Below, piece by piece: positions 32,860 through 45,735 of a DNA stretch of 64,000 bases. A program made the translations under genes and the position numbers. The notes below the pieces were generated by a model, which was not told the origin of the DNA, did no database searches, and was given only the letters and a program-made list of their open reading frames with translations. The DNA is from Nissolia schottii. Its lineage: Eukaryota; Streptophyta; Magnoliopsida; Fabales; Fabaceae. Location: NCBI GenBank assembly GCA_003254905.1, contig QANU01008832.1:56766-120765 (forward strand), in the 5' to 3' direction. Each line of letters opens with the position of its first letter. Position 1 is the first letter of the stretch.

Positions 32860-35800
32860 GGGGGTGTTAAAAGGCCTAATGGTGGTCATGGGGTGGGGGG
32901 GAGATTCTGAGAGATGGATTTTGGCATGAGAACAAAAGAGGAAGGGCTGGCTTAGAGACCCCACTTGTGCATGAGAAAATTATTGGGGTTTCACGTGCAC
33001 ATTTTGAGAACACAAAGTGCTGTGTTTTTCTTTGTTGCCTGCCTTTGTTTGTGGTCTAGTGGGTCGAGGAAGGGAGGGACTTTTGGATTTTCTTTCTTTC
33101 CAATCATTCCATTGGCCTCTTGAATTGAATTAATTGAATTGGGTACTCTAGCTCTAACATGAATATTTGTATTCACATTTTGTTTATTCACACTTTATTT
33201 ATTATTATTAGATGAGATTTTATGAGAGTAAGTTCATTAAAATTTTATCTAATAATAAATTAAACGTGAATTGACACAATATCTCAGATTTCATAAATTT
33301 AAATAACACTATTCAAGATAATAATAATCCAACTCCCCTTCATGGAATTAACTGTACATTAAGGTAATACTCACAAGATGAGTGTAAGATAGCCCACACA
33401 CCATACACATTATTAATGATTCACTAATCGCACTTTTCTTACTGTGTATTATTTTGTTTTGGCTATAATAATACATCAAGTTGTGCCTAGCTTAGCTACA
33501 AGTTGTGCTTTTTCTGATTTATTATTAAAAAAACAGAAAACGAACAGAGTAATCGGTTTGAGAAAGCGATACTCAAAACAGTTCCCTATCCACTCTCTGC
33601 AATTTGTTCTGTCTTTTATATTCATTCAACTTGGTCTGTTTTATATATTTATTTCACCCAGACATAGGCACTTGCGACTCAATATGAAGCCTATCTTTAA
33701 TTTTTCTAGATTTCTACATTTCTTAAAAATAATTATATCAACATTAGTATCTTCCACACATATCGCACCTATGTTGGCCTTCGTTTTCGTATATATAGAT
33801 ACTAATATACTTGTGGCACTTATTGTACCGAATTCGCAAACTTTGGGGAACTAAAAAATGTTTTAGTAAACACACACCAGTAGCATTTCTGGAGAAGACC
33901 TTTCCTGAGAAATTCAAGAAGGATGCTGTTCAGAAAGGAATCCAAAATCCAAGCTAAATCAAGGGGAATAGAGAAATGATGTTTGAAAATTTTTCTTTAT
34001 TGCCGAATTCATTGTCCAACTTATTAAAAGAAGAGAGTGCTATACTGTTATTGAATAAAAGTATACAATACATTGCTTGTGGGACATTGAGTTTGAATCT
34101 ATAATCAACCACTTTTATCTATTAGGTTGGGAATCCTGACTATAACACGTTAAACTGGTTAATACTTGACACATTTGATTCTTGAGATAAAAAAGAAAGG
34201 CTAAAGTTAGGATTGTCGATTTCAAGGATCTAGCACGTCGGCTGCTAAGTTTATACAATCCGCCAAAAGTATACATACACCAATAAGAAAAGCAAAAAAA
34301 ACAAAATAAATAAATAAATAAATAAATAAAAATTCCTTCGCCACGGTTTATCTTCGGTTAAAAGGCGTCAATGTTTTCTGTTGGATCAGATGGCTTTGAT
34401 TACCAATATGTTACGCCATTATATTCTTAAGACAAAGCCTAAATTAGGTGTTTTCAGTGGGAGGTTGACAATATGCTACTTTCAAGCTAACAAGCTGCCA
34501 TTGTGAAGCGAATAATTGTAGAAAATAATGTTAAATAAACACACAGATAGATTTTTCATCTTTGTAATGGGAATATATAATTTTGTATTAAAATATATTT
34601 ATCTTCACCACCGTGGTGTGATACAAAGCAGGACGGCAGTATAAAGATATACTTATTGACATATATTATAAATTTAGATGTGAATAATGAGTATCATTCA
34701 TGACAATCCGTGAATACTACGACTCTTTCTATAATCCTGTATACTTTATATTTTAGAAGCAAATAGTTTACACTTGACATCACATTTAAACGGAAGGGAA
34801 CAAAGTATTCAATAGATTAAGCGTGTATACATTACAGACAAAGATCATGGTCAAAAAGCAGATAGATAGAGGTATTCAAATGCAGGAAAAGACAGAGCAT
34901 GCCCGGCGGTGCCCATGCATTCTAGACCTTAGAGAGCTGGAAGTGACAAAACAAACAAAACGTAGCGGCGAAGGAAGCAAAAAGGGAAAAGCACTAATGC
35001 ATGCTAGCTGCGCTGTATTTTAAGATCAAATATTAAACTAATAACAATAGAACTTTCAATTTTAGCCCCATTAGTAGTTATTATTATTATTATTGTATTA
35101 TGGCTGTGGTTGTATGTATGTGTGTATCCTTTGAGTTTATAAATGTGGAGAGCCGGATATAATTAATATACTAAACTTATCATTGGTGCCTGCACCAGGT
35201 CCAGGATAGTGATTGCTTTGAAAATATCTTGTATAAAAAAGAATGATTCTACTGTATAGAAACATGTCATATTCACGCATTATGATTGCTCTGTCAGTCA
35301 CTCAGGCAGGCTATTGAATTGAACTGTTTATATGTAAAATTATCTTTGGAAGCATATATATACAGAGAGCATCATGACATGCATGGAGGGAGGTAATTTC
35401 TTCCAAGTGCCATATACATACAAAAGATCATTCATGACCGTCTTCTTATCTCTAACATGCCTTCCATCTTCAAGTCCAAAATGTCAACACGTGCATCCAA
35501 TTTCTCCTTCACAAGACACAGAGCGAGAGATGTTCCGACCGACCAAACAAAGCAACTACTGCTGCAACTGCATCTACAAGAAACATTAGGAAGGAAGGAA
35601 GGAGCATAAAATTGCAACCGGCCATGACCACGAGATGATACGAAATAACGTAATTTTGAACGGTCCAGATTTAGTATTTGGCTGTGCCAGATACTTTGTC
35701 CTTACTATCTACGGTGTACCTTGTCTCCATCCTCAGCATTTCTAAATTTATTTTCTTTACTTCGAATCGAAACAATCCTCGGACACACACATATATATAT

Positions 35801-36205
35801 TAGACCATTAAATAACAGTGAAGAAAATAACCATTTTTTATTCCACGAGTTGGGCGGCGTATTCTTCGTGACGTGAAGAATGTCAGGGACAAGGAATATA
35901 TACACACACACACACACATGAAAGAAAACACAAACAAAACTGAGCAGTGACAACACTACAGTATTATTATGTATAGGATTCTATGCACCTGAGCGGGGTG
36001 CTGTGCTCTGCCACGAGCTCTACGCTCATCTCTCCCCCAGGCCATGTTGTTTTCACAAAGCACGGTTTTTCAGTACATGTTGCGCTTTAAATTGATGCAT
36101 TTCTATTTCATATTCTTTTTCTGTCAACAACAACTTGATGCATTTCATAAACGCTATACATTCCTCAAAAGTTTAAAATGGAAGAATTCAAAAAGACTAA
36201 ATTCA
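32860..36205. other. Intergenic region between protease and RING genes
   Basis: Mostly AT-rich. It contains (AAAT)n near 34305-34330, (TTA)n near 35080 and (AC)n near 35903-35920. Several open frames up to about 136 codons have no recognisable domain, biased composition and no splice context, so I do not call them genes. Confidence 0.5.
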
Positions 36206-39200
36206 CTACTCGGAAAGAGCACAAGGAATGCATGGAGGATCTTTGGCTTGGTCACCAGGGGTAATTCGCTCCAAGCAATACTCGTGAAAGGTGTGGCCAC
36301 ATGATAGAACAGCAGCAGCAGGCGGGATAAGTGGTTGGGAAATGGGCCCTTCCGGTGAGTAGGAGAGATCCCTCTTGCACAAGAAGCATTTATGTCCAAT
36401 TGGTTCAGGTGTTTGATCTGGAACAGCATAAAGTTCACATACATTAGACATGGTATTATGCAATGCACAAGAAATTCTGCAAGGCCATTACACCGTTAAA
36501 TCCAAACTCAGATAAATGGTAAGATATAGAAGTTGAAATTCGGAATCAACTGATGTACATGCATAGATCAGAGTTCAAAGTAAAGAAGAAATCTTGACCC
36601 TGACATACTGAAATTATATGCCATATAAAGTATAATGACTGGGCCATAACTCAGATCAAAGGATTTCAGCAAGCAAGGAACAAGTATAGGCCCTTATTTG
36701 CTAGGACTCTTATCCATTAAAATTTTGGTGTGCTACAAAACCTATGAAACATCAGACCTCCTTTAACATACTCTCCATTATAACAATCCTGCCACAAAAA
36801 TGGTTCGCCTGTTATTCTTTTCAGGAAAAATAATTAAAAGGAGTTGCCATAAGGACAACTCGAGAAAAGTTTTCCAAAGTACAAGTCTCTTTGCAAAATG
36901 ACATCTAACAACCTCATCTTCTTATCATTATGATAGTGAACTTGGTTTTAATGACAGTTGAAAATCACCAAAAATGTGAATGCTGGTCTACCTAGATATA
37001 ATGTGAAGCAAACCAAATAAATAAACTTCCTCAAACAATCATTTAAGGACACAAGGAATCTAAAAGTATGTAGGGAGAAATCAAGAAGCTCCAAGCAATA
37101 CCTTTATATTTGATGTAAGCAATACTATGTGCATCCCTCAAACGTTGGTGAGCCCGAGCCTGGGCTATCAGTTGTTGGTCTGGAAGAGGTGGAGCATGAG
37201 ATAAAGGGTGCAAGGATGAGATTCTCTTGTCATGGGAAGAGAGAGATGAAGCCGTATGCATTACAGGATGAATTGTCTGCGACTGGGTTCTGTTTGGTGC
37301 TGATAGAGCAGACTTGGACCAATTAGCAGGGAACATTTGAGGAGCAAGAGAATGAGTAGCTAGGGGTGTGAGAGATTGGGCTGCATGAAGAAAGGGAGGA
37401 GTTGCTTGGGGTGTATTTGGAACTGATGGAGCAGCAAAAGAATGAGTAGCTTGGGGTGTGAGAGAATGGGCTGCATGGACCAAGGAAGGAATTGCATTTG
37501 ATGCACTTGTAACTGATGGAGCAGCAAAAGAACAAGTAGGTTGGGGCGTGCGTTTTCGGGCTGCATGGACCAAGGGAAGAATTGCATTTGATGCACTTGT
37601 AACTGATGGAGCAGCAAAAGAATGAGTAGCTTGGGGTGTGAGAGATTGGGCTGCATGGGCCAAGGGAGGAATTGCTCGGGGCATATTTAGAGGTGATGCA
37701 GCTGGAAAAGAATGAGTAGCTTGCGGTGTGAGTGTTTGGGCTGCATGGACAAAAGAAGGAATAGCTCCGGGTGTATTTGGAACTGGTGGAGCCACTCTGG
37801 TCCAAGTTGGAATTGAAGGATGAATGAAAGAGTGAGCAGGTAGAATCTTCCTGCGTTGATCCTGGACAGTTAATGATGGTGGCTGGGAAGCAGCTCTTTT
37901 TACAGATGCTATGGTAGATGGCCTTGAAACTTGAGCAGTCATATTTCCCTTTCCAGTTTGTATTCCTAGATCTGGAAAAGTTGCAGTATATTTCTGTCAT
38001 TCAATACTAGTTGACATATCAAAGGGTAATTGGTAACATATGTTTAAGAAGGCACTCACCAAAAGTAGATTGTTGTCCAAAAGGAGAGTTTGATTGCTGA
38101 ATAGAACCAACTACTTGAGTTTGACTATGATAACCTGCACGTGGCCATGAATCTTGATCAATAACTAATATCACTCACTCACCAGCAAGTTTTTGTTTAA
38201 GAACAGCAGAGGTGTAATATCTGCTCATATGTATAATGTGAAATGCTCCCTTCAACATTTACATCATCTGTAACAGAATCACTACATTTGGTTGAGCCAG
38301 GCCTCTGTTTGTTGGTACTTAGTTGTGACTTGTGCCACAATTGTCAAAATTCACGAAAACTAAATAAAATTTCATCTGTACGCTAAACTAGAGTTTTCAT
38401 GGGCAGGAAGCACTATCTAGATAACTAAGTAGAGAGTTTGTAAAAATTCATGAGCTATTAGTTAGACATGGTTGGGATACTGTTAGATGACCATCTTTCA
38501 GCAACTCAATTGCTGAACAGTATTGTAGTGCAGAGCACAGTTAAAGTTTAATTGAGCAGAAACATACTAATCAACGAATGGACCATGCATTCCCCCCCCC
38601 CCCCCAAACAACTTAGATAATTTCTAGCACATGGATGCAATGGCATTACCAAGCTTTGTACTAGAAACAGTAAGCTTCCATCTGAGTAATTTGCAATGAG
38701 TTCCCTTCAGCAAGATTCAAAAATACCATTTGTTTTATTTTTGTTTATGTAAAAGAAAGTAGAAAAAGACAATTCAAATATCAGCAAGTACAGGCAAACA
38801 ATTTCTAGAAGTTCCAAAAGGTTGTGTCTCCAAAGTGAGTTATTTGGTGACTGCAATTTATCCCTGCTTAATCATATAAAATGACAATAGATGGTAGAAT
38901 GAGGTCTACCTGCACATGAAAAGACGAGAGCTCAAAACTATTTAAGAACATGAGAATGTAACTTTAAAATATATTCCAAGATCAACAAAGCAAATCCCAT
39001 TTAGTATCAACAAAATTAGATGATCAAATATATCTCCAATGAGGTTAAATTTAAGGAGATGTGACAAAAGACATCAATGTTTACAATCAGAAATAAGGAG
39101 TTAAGTAGAAGAACACATACTTGATGAAGCCTGCCCTTTGGTGCTTCTTGTGGCCGCGACTAATGGAGGACTAGCAAAAGACTGTGATGATAACTTTCCA

Positions 39201-41340
39201 CTATTTTCTGGTAGTAGCTCAGAAGGGCACTGAGCAGTTAACATTCCGATTGAATAGGGAACGAGCTGTCCATTCACCCTGCTCTGTCCACTGCTAAAAG
39301 GTACAGGTTGACTGCTAACATATGGCAATGAAGGTAGAGACGTGCATCGTTCAAAGCCTTGCCTTAAATAATGGTTTTGGTCACCAATACGTGGCCTCTG
39401 GAAAGGACATGATGGCCCCAAACATAAACTCGGTCTAGAATCAAACAAAACATCATGATTGCCAGTATGTGATAAATCAGATATGACTTCATTGTCATTC
39501 TGAAAACCAGTAAAGGCACCATTCATGCCTAAACCAGGACTTAAAAAACTTCCGCTACCCAGTTGGCTGTGATAAGTATTGATTGGAGGAAGAAACATCC
39601 TCTCAAAATTACCAGTCACATTGATTCTTGGTGTAATAGTATTGGATTTGGACTCACTGTTAAATTCAGAACCAACAGTCATAAATCTTTCATCAAGTTT
39701 TCCTGGAGTAAGCGATGAATCTGCACTACCTTGGTTTGGATTAAACATTGTCATTCCAAAATTCATATTTAGCAGAGGCTGACCAGTATTATGGCTCATT
39801 GCTGTTCCACTGGGGTTGACCATTTGTGGCCTGCCAGCGGAACTAAAACTTAGAGTTTCACATTTTCCATCATTATGAGGCTCCTCAAAACTATTTAGAT
39901 CGAAGGCAGAATTCATCACATCATCAGGGGTTGTTTGATTATCATGCCTAGTATATTGATATGGTCGTCCTGTGTATGCTTGTGGACATGAAAAACCTGA
40001 ATCTGGTTTGCATGGAAGGAGTTTAGATTCTTGTCCTTCATATGGATAATGATGGTCCATTTGGAAATTCTGAGCACTTTTAAACTGGGAGGAATCAATC
40101 ATATAACTACCTCCAGCTGGCTCTATCTCCTTGCTATAACATTCAGATGCTTCATTCATATTCCAGTTGTTAAAAGGAGGCACTGAAATTACAGGTAGAT
40201 GGATGGCTGTGTTATTAGGGTGATAATCCCCAGCAATTCCATGACGGTTAGCCGAGTCACCATCCATTAAGCTGGATTCAACTTCTTCACTTCTTTTTTT
40301 CATGGAAGCAGAAGCAAGTGGCATGGGCTCATTCTTTCGGTTGTCAAACATGGATAGTTCTGCTATAAATTTAAAAAAAAATAAAAAAAATAAAAGTCAG
40401 AAATATGATCAGTAAAAAGTCACTTCTGATGAAAGAAAGCTATGGAAGTGGAGTATAACCAAAAGTTACAGTCTACACAGGTCGCCATTGATTCTACTAA
40501 GCATATTGTACTAAAAATGTGAATGTGAGTAGCCAGCAATGAGCCAAGATAAGTCTTTAACATTCCTTCAAGAATGCACAAAAATCATCAGATCACCCCA
40601 GAATTGACAAAAATCCATGAAACTAATAATTTATGTGTGGAAAATTGGGAATTCGCATGCTCGACAGACACTCTTCAGATAAATAAAATCAAAGGACAGC
40701 TAGAAGCAGAGTGGCTGGACAATACAGAGATACTTGAGAAATGCAAGCTTTGCTTTGAAAACAACAGTTGTTAAATGATACCCACCCAATCCCATAGATT
40801 GCATCCGAAATATGCAAGTACAACTTGAGCAAATTAACAATTATAAGGAATGAAGGAAACAGCATAATCTTACTCACAAAGCTGAAGAAAATCAACCAAT
40901 CGACCGTTCAGAAGCCGGAACAAAACAGGAGAGCATACAAACCTGAAAAGCATAAACACCTAAAAAATGCTGAAGATGATTTCTTTTTCTTCTTAATTTC
41001 ATATTAGAAATAAAAGAGAGAGAGAGAGAGAGAAGAAAGAAAAGAAGTCAGTCAGCATGAGTGCGGAAGGCGAAGAATGCAAAGAAGTAGAAAGTATAAT
41101 TGAAGTGAGGCGGTGAAGCAATAAAGAAAGGAATCAAGATGGGGATTGATGATATAAAGAAAATCGAAGAGAATGGAGAGAGAGATGTTAGGGTTAGGAG
41201 AGCGTACCAGTTGGAGTTGGAGTTGGAGTTAGAGCGGAGAGAGCACAAGACGAGGAACGGAAGGGTTTGGTTTTTGGCGCCGTAGAAGGCGAACGAAGCA
41301 TATTGTATAGGAGGAAGGGCTCCCTCTCTCTCTCAGACAT
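36206..41340 (-). CDS. Large Ser/Pro/Gln-rich protein with C-terminal RING finger, 5 exons
   Basis: Exons in transcript order are 41340-41208, 40362-39121, 38134-38060, 37971-37102 and 36417-36206. Every border is GT-AG and the phases close to 843 residues. The first 780 or so residues have no fold I recognise. They are rich in Ser, Asn, Pro and Gln, and residues encoded at 37783-37334 form five tandem 30-residue repeats. The C-terminus has a RING-type cysteine/histidine pattern: 'CFLCKRDL', then 'LSCGHTFHEYCLE', then 'PPCIPC'. This suggests an E3 ubiquitin ligase or a zinc-dependent interaction module. The first exon is the least certain part. The ATG at 41340 reads 'MSEREREPFLLYNML', but a second candidate first exon at 45197-45173 has the same phase, and translation could instead begin at the ATG at 40351. 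Confidence 0.75.
37334..37783 (-). repeat. Coding minisatellite: five 90-bp (30-residue) units in the RING gene
   Basis: Units each contain a version of 'HAAQSLTPQATHSFAAPS' preceded by a variable 'V-N-P-AIP' part. Five consecutive units keep exact 90-bp spacing without frameshift. Units 3 and 4 share 'VTSASNAI' and are the closest pair, so they are the most recent duplication. Unit 3 is the most altered ('ARKRTPQPTC'). Confidence 0.92.
38591..38605. repeat. Poly-C tract in a RING-gene intron
   Basis: Fifteen or so consecutive C. Homopolymers of this length are prone to sequencing error and slippage. Confidence 0.9.
41013..41032. repeat. (GA)n microsatellite in RING-gene intron 1
   Basis: 'GAGAGAGAGAGAGAGAGAGA' within the first intron; the surrounding 41.0-41.2 kb is purine-rich. 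Confidence 0.9.
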
Positions 41341-42057
41341 TTTAAAGGGTTCGGTGTGGGGTCTACCACCCTTTACTCCTCCTGCCACGTCTTCTACTGC
41401 GTGTACCTCCAACCTCACCCATCTTTGTATCTGTGCACTACGCACCATTTTGTATGCACACTTATTAATTTTGGTGAATTATGGATAAATATTTTATACT
41501 ATTTAATTAATTATTTTTTATAATTTTTATAATTAAATTTATTAAATTTTGTTATTATTTTATGATCTAATATGACATTATGATGGATTATATGATTTAA
41601 TGTGATAAATTAATATTTTTTTAATATTATATTTTTGTAGAGAGGTGCATTATAAGGTCGCATGGTTCGCAAATCTCTAAACATTTTATAAGTTGACTCT
41701 TTCAATAATTTGAGTAAGAAAATTTTATTACAATCATATAGAACATTAAATGATAACAAAATTGACAAATTTAGTTGTAAAAATTATAAGAAATTGATAA
41801 ATTATATAGCATAGGGTATTTACCCTATGGAGTATTTGAGAATCTACCATTATTTTTTGTTGTTAGAGTGCTTGACTTATTTGTATAAAATTTTCATATG
41901 TCATGTCTTCATTTATAGTGAATTAGATATGAAACAACATCCATGGTTGATGCGAGTGTGTGTATAAGACATTAATACATGTTGATCATTGAATAACCAA
42001 GTGGAAGTTAAGTATTTCATATGTGATAAAAATTACATTGAAATAAACAAACTCAAA

Positions 42058-44900
42058 GTTGCTCATACACCTTAGAGAATACAACATTTCTAGTTGTAGC
42101 TCACAATGCATTTGAGTCCTCACTAATCAATACTTTTAACTCGCTTCAATTCTTAACACGTGACATTGTAGCACATAATGTATTGGTCGATGTTATGCAA
42201 AAGCATAATAGCCACACCCCTTTTCAAAGTTATTTCATGAATTAGAAGACTAGAGCACTTAATGCCGTTTAAAAATTCAATTGTTAACCATTCATTGTCA
42301 ACTCCTATTAGAATATATAGTTGAAGTATTGATAATTGTAATAGTTAGTTAGGATTAGCTAATGGTTTAGCTAATTGGCTAATGGTCTAATGGATAGTGG
42401 TTGTCATTAGCCTATATATAGGCTGCATCACTTGTCATTCATATAACTTTTCATTCTATCAAATTCCATTCAGTTTTCTATTCTCTCTTTTCTCTCTTGA
42501 TACCATGGATTTTAACATGGTATCAGAGCCTTGACATCCGCCTTGAACATTCCGCTGCACTCATTTTCTTTTTCATTTTTTTTCCTTTTCGTTTTCATGC
42601 ATTTTCTAGCTTCCCAAACAATGTTGTTTCTCATTTTCTTTCATTTAAATTCTTATTCTTTCCATTTCTTTGTTTATTTTCTCAAAAAATCCAAATAATC
42701 CAAAACATTTTTAGTTCAGAAATTTTTTCCCCTTTCTTCGATTTTCCTGCGCTCTTTCTCTTTGGTTTTGCAGTGAAACCTTGCGATTATGGAGTTTGAG
42801 CTTTGAGCCCTGTGTGTGACATGCTCTCTGCAGAGGAGCTTTCGGCACAGTTCTCTCCGTTGGCCGTCGATTTTGCACGGCGCAGTGGTTATCGCATGGT
42901 TTCCTTTGATAGATCTCAGATCTAGTCTTGGATTACGCTCTACTTAAGCATATCTCCTCGTCACATAGCGAGATGGTCAGGTCTGTCAATGACGCTGTAC
43001 TCTTGAAGCTTCTGCTCGTCGACAGACTCAGAGCCAAGATTGGGGACGAACTGCTGGATTTCGTGGTTTTCGCTCTGATTCAAGATCTGATTTGGTTTCA
43101 TCTTCTTGCTTCAGATCTACGCCATCTCTACTTCATCCATTACTTGCTGACAGATTTGTTGTTCTGGGCGGCGAGCTCGTGGAGGTTGAGGTCGACGACG
43201 GAGTCTGTGCGGTTCTCGGAGACGAAGCGGAATCTTTGTAGGGCGGCGGAAGAAAGAGCATGTATGCGCTGAGATCTCTATTAGGAGGAGACGAGGCGGC
43301 TGCGGCGGCAAAAGGAAGAGCCTCTACGCCGCCTTTATCGTGGTTCTCCATGTCTCCGGCGACTTCTAGATCTGGTTCTTGCCATTGTGGTTGTTACTGC
43401 TGCTGAGTTTCTGCAACGAGGTGACACAAATCTGTTTCCTGCCATTGTTGTTGTTGTTTGCTCTGTTCATGGCTGAGTTTCTTCAATGAGGTTATCGCTG
43501 CCATAGTTGATCTGTTTCTGCTTTCATCTGTGATGGCTGACGGCTATGGTTTGTCGGACTTGAGTTCGTTTCTAGCTCATCTTTAGATTTTTGCTTTCTT
43601 GCAGTGGTGACCTTGCTGCAGTATTTGTGTTTTATCTCTGTAATTCCTTTTCTTCATTATTCAGATTTGATTTCATCTTCTTGATTGGCTTGGTTCAGAT
43701 ATGAGGTCCTTGATGATGGGTTTCTTACTTCTTGTTGATGATGCACACAAGGAGTTTGACGAATTGCCTTTTCTTGATAAGGAGGTAACATTTCCTTTGT
43801 ATGGACGTCCACTTACTGAGTTTTGGATCTGTCTATGTTGTTGCCTATTTGTGAAAGTATCTTATGAAGAATACTGCTGGTTTGGCTGAGTTTTAATTCT
43901 AATCTTCTTGGAGCCTTAGATCTGTTGCTGCTAGTTTGGCTGTTAAAATTTTAGTATGACATTTTCTGTCACAAGTTTCTGCTTTGTTAGCATACAAATT
44001 TCTGTTTTGTTAGCCTTGTGCAGCTTTGATTCAGATTAGTGTGTGACATGGCCAAGCATTGGTCCATATTCTATTAGCCTTTTGGCTCTATATTTGCTCT
44101 TATCTTGGGTGGTTAAGCGTCCAATTTCAGCTTCTGCACTTGATAATTGAGCTTTGTTTGCTTCTGCCGGGTAGGTGGTTAAGCTTTTGATGTGATGAGA
44201 TCATTTGCTTTTGCCATGTGTTTTGCTTGTAATGGCATTTGATCATTGTTCCTGTGTTGAAACCATTTCCAACCAGTGCTGTTGAGACGTTGGAGGAATA
44301 TCGAAAGGGCTTCAGTGAAGGTCGAAGACTTCCAGGAACTAGGAACTTCGGCGGTTGCTGCTGGTTTTCAATCATTTAGTATTGTGTTACTCTTTGATTT
44401 TTCTTTGTATCGTTATTTCCAAGCTGGAAATGTTAGTGCACATTGTCCAGCTTGCAGGGGGTATTAGAATATATAATTGAAGTATTGATAATTGCAATAG
44501 TTAGTTAGGATTAGCTAATGATTTAGCTAATTGGCTAATGGTCTAATGGTTAGTGGATGTTAGTGGTTATCATTAACCTATATATAGGCTGCATCGCTTG
44601 TAATTCATATAACTTTTCATTCTATCAAATTCCATTCAGTTTTCTATTCTCTTTTTTCTCTCTTGATACCATAGATTTCAACAACATTTTCAATACTTTT
44701 ACATAGGGAGTCAACAATAAGATAAACCTTTCGTTAACCAGACAATATAGAAAGAATAAAATCATTCTCCTTTTCAATGATCTTAAGACTTGGAGCCAAA
44801 ATTGCATATCCTAAAAGCATAAAAGATCATATTGCAAATCTAAAAAGGATGGGGTACATAAAATTTGACTAAAGAACAAATGTGGCTAGATGAATCACGT
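42058..44900 (-). pseudogene. Decayed PIF1/Helitron-type helicase remnant
   Basis: Minus-strand translation gives two separated parts of the C-terminal half of a plant PIF1-like (Helitron) helicase. Upstream (about 44900-44690) reads 'YAILAPSLKIIEKENDFILS' and 'VDSLCKSIENV'. Downstream (about 42302-42058) reads 'DNEWLTIEFLNGIKCSSLLI', 'LKRGVAIMLLHNIDQ' and, after a deletion, 'ELKVLISEDSNAL' and 'ATTRNVVFSKVYEQL'. The families' 'INKSQGQ' and 'YVA.SR' tracts are missing between the last two. The parts are interrupted by the LTR element at 42306-44683, and there are stops in frame. ATPase motifs upstream of these blocks and Helitron ends were not found. Confidence 0.65.
42306..44683 (+). mobile_element. 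Small non-autonomous LTR retrotransposon (2.4 kb)
   Basis: The 5' LTR is 42306-42517 and the 3' LTR 44462-44683. Both begin 'TATTAGAATATATA', contain 'CCTATATATAGGCTGCATC' and end 'AACA'. Directly after the 5' LTR is 'TGGTATCAGAGCC' (42518-42530), the primer-binding site complementary to initiator methionine tRNA. A purine tract 'GCAGGGGG' precedes the 3' LTR. The 1.9 kb interior has no gag or pol; its short open frames are not recognisable. Flanks ('ACTCC' left, 'ACATT' right) are not identical, so the target duplication has decayed or the ends are imperfect. LTR differences suggest it is not recent. Confidence 0.9.
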
Positions 44901-45024
44901 ATTAAAACGACACGCGAGATATCAACATCAAATCAAACCTATTTCTTATACCTGTTTTCCTATCACCGATGTCCAACAACCATTTCGCAAAATGAGAGTT
45001 CAAATCAGCACTTCAATTCATGCA

Positions 45025-45735
45025 ATTTCACATTTCCTTCTTATTTTCGTGCACCACAATTTTTTTTTCAGATTCCTGTTCAACATTGTGAAAGAAAAAT
45101 TATTATGTTTGTTCTAATCACAGCATGTGAGATATTAACAATTTCATAGTGATAGAGAGGAGAAATTATTACCTGGAATTGAAGGTGCGGAAGCCATTTT
45201 TCTGGTGCCTGCAGAGGAGAGAAAAACAGAAGAAGAGAGAGAAGAGGAAGAGGTTTTCTGTCTCCTAGTCTCTGTGTCGGGAGTCACACACACAAGCCAA
45301 CCAAGGGCCCGTATTTATTTTTATTCTTAATAGGGAGAATAAACACTGACATAGGGTAGGCGAAAGGACTCTTCCATACATTAGACAATGATGGACCTAG
45401 CCCACCTATCATCAGCTAGTCCAACACATGTATACATTATTTTTCTGGTGAACAATTTAATCTGGACAAAGACACTAATTTATGCATGTCCATAAAATAA
45501 TTATTATTATAATTATTCCAACACATTGTGTTTCCTTCAGATTTCCGTACAATGCCACGTTTCCTTCAGATTCTCGTGCAACATCACATTTCCTTATAAT
45601 CCCTAGGCAACACAACATTTCCTTTAGATTCTCATGCAATGTCGGGTGTCCTTTATACTCCCGTGCAACCAAACATTTCCTCGAGATTTTCGTGCAATGC
45701 AACATTTCCTTCTAATTTTTGTGAAATGTTAGGTT
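45025..45735 (+). repeat. Degenerate tandem array of about 29-nt units
   Basis: Between 45530 and 45735 about seven units follow the pattern 'CATTTCCTTCAGATTCTCGT' plus 'GCAATGCAA', each 29-30 nt. Two further degenerate units lie near 45025-45090. It reads open on both strands only because the unit length is near 30 and the units lack stops; I do not regard it as coding. Confidence 0.75.
45173..45197 (-). other. Candidate distal first exon for the RING gene (or an orphan exon)
   Basis: On the minus strand an ATG at 45197 reads 'MASAPSIP' and meets a good donor 'CCAG|GTAATA' in the same phase as the exon at 41208, so it could splice to 40362. It is preceded by a CT-rich stretch (45200-45260) like a plant 5' leader. 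The Helitron remnant and LTR element would then lie in intron 1. Only transcripts could decide. Confidence 0.3.

Noticed and set aside
33444..33854. 136-codon plus-strand open frame
   Set aside because: Hydrophobic, low-complexity translation of AT-rich spacer without family similarity or plausible promoter.
37323..38000. Long minus-strand frames rich in Ser/Tyr and Leu/His overlapping the RING gene repeats
   Set aside because: Alternative frames of the same 90-bp repeat; a unit length divisible by three keeps all frames open.
44684..44890. Splice of 'MASAPSIP' exon directly into the helicase relic
   Set aside because: Phase fits by chance, but the joined frame stops within about 30 codons and the sequence is clearly PIF1-like relic.
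45475..45715. Open frames on both strands over the 29-nt repeat array
   Set aside because: Repeat-derived, with no domain and no splice or start context.
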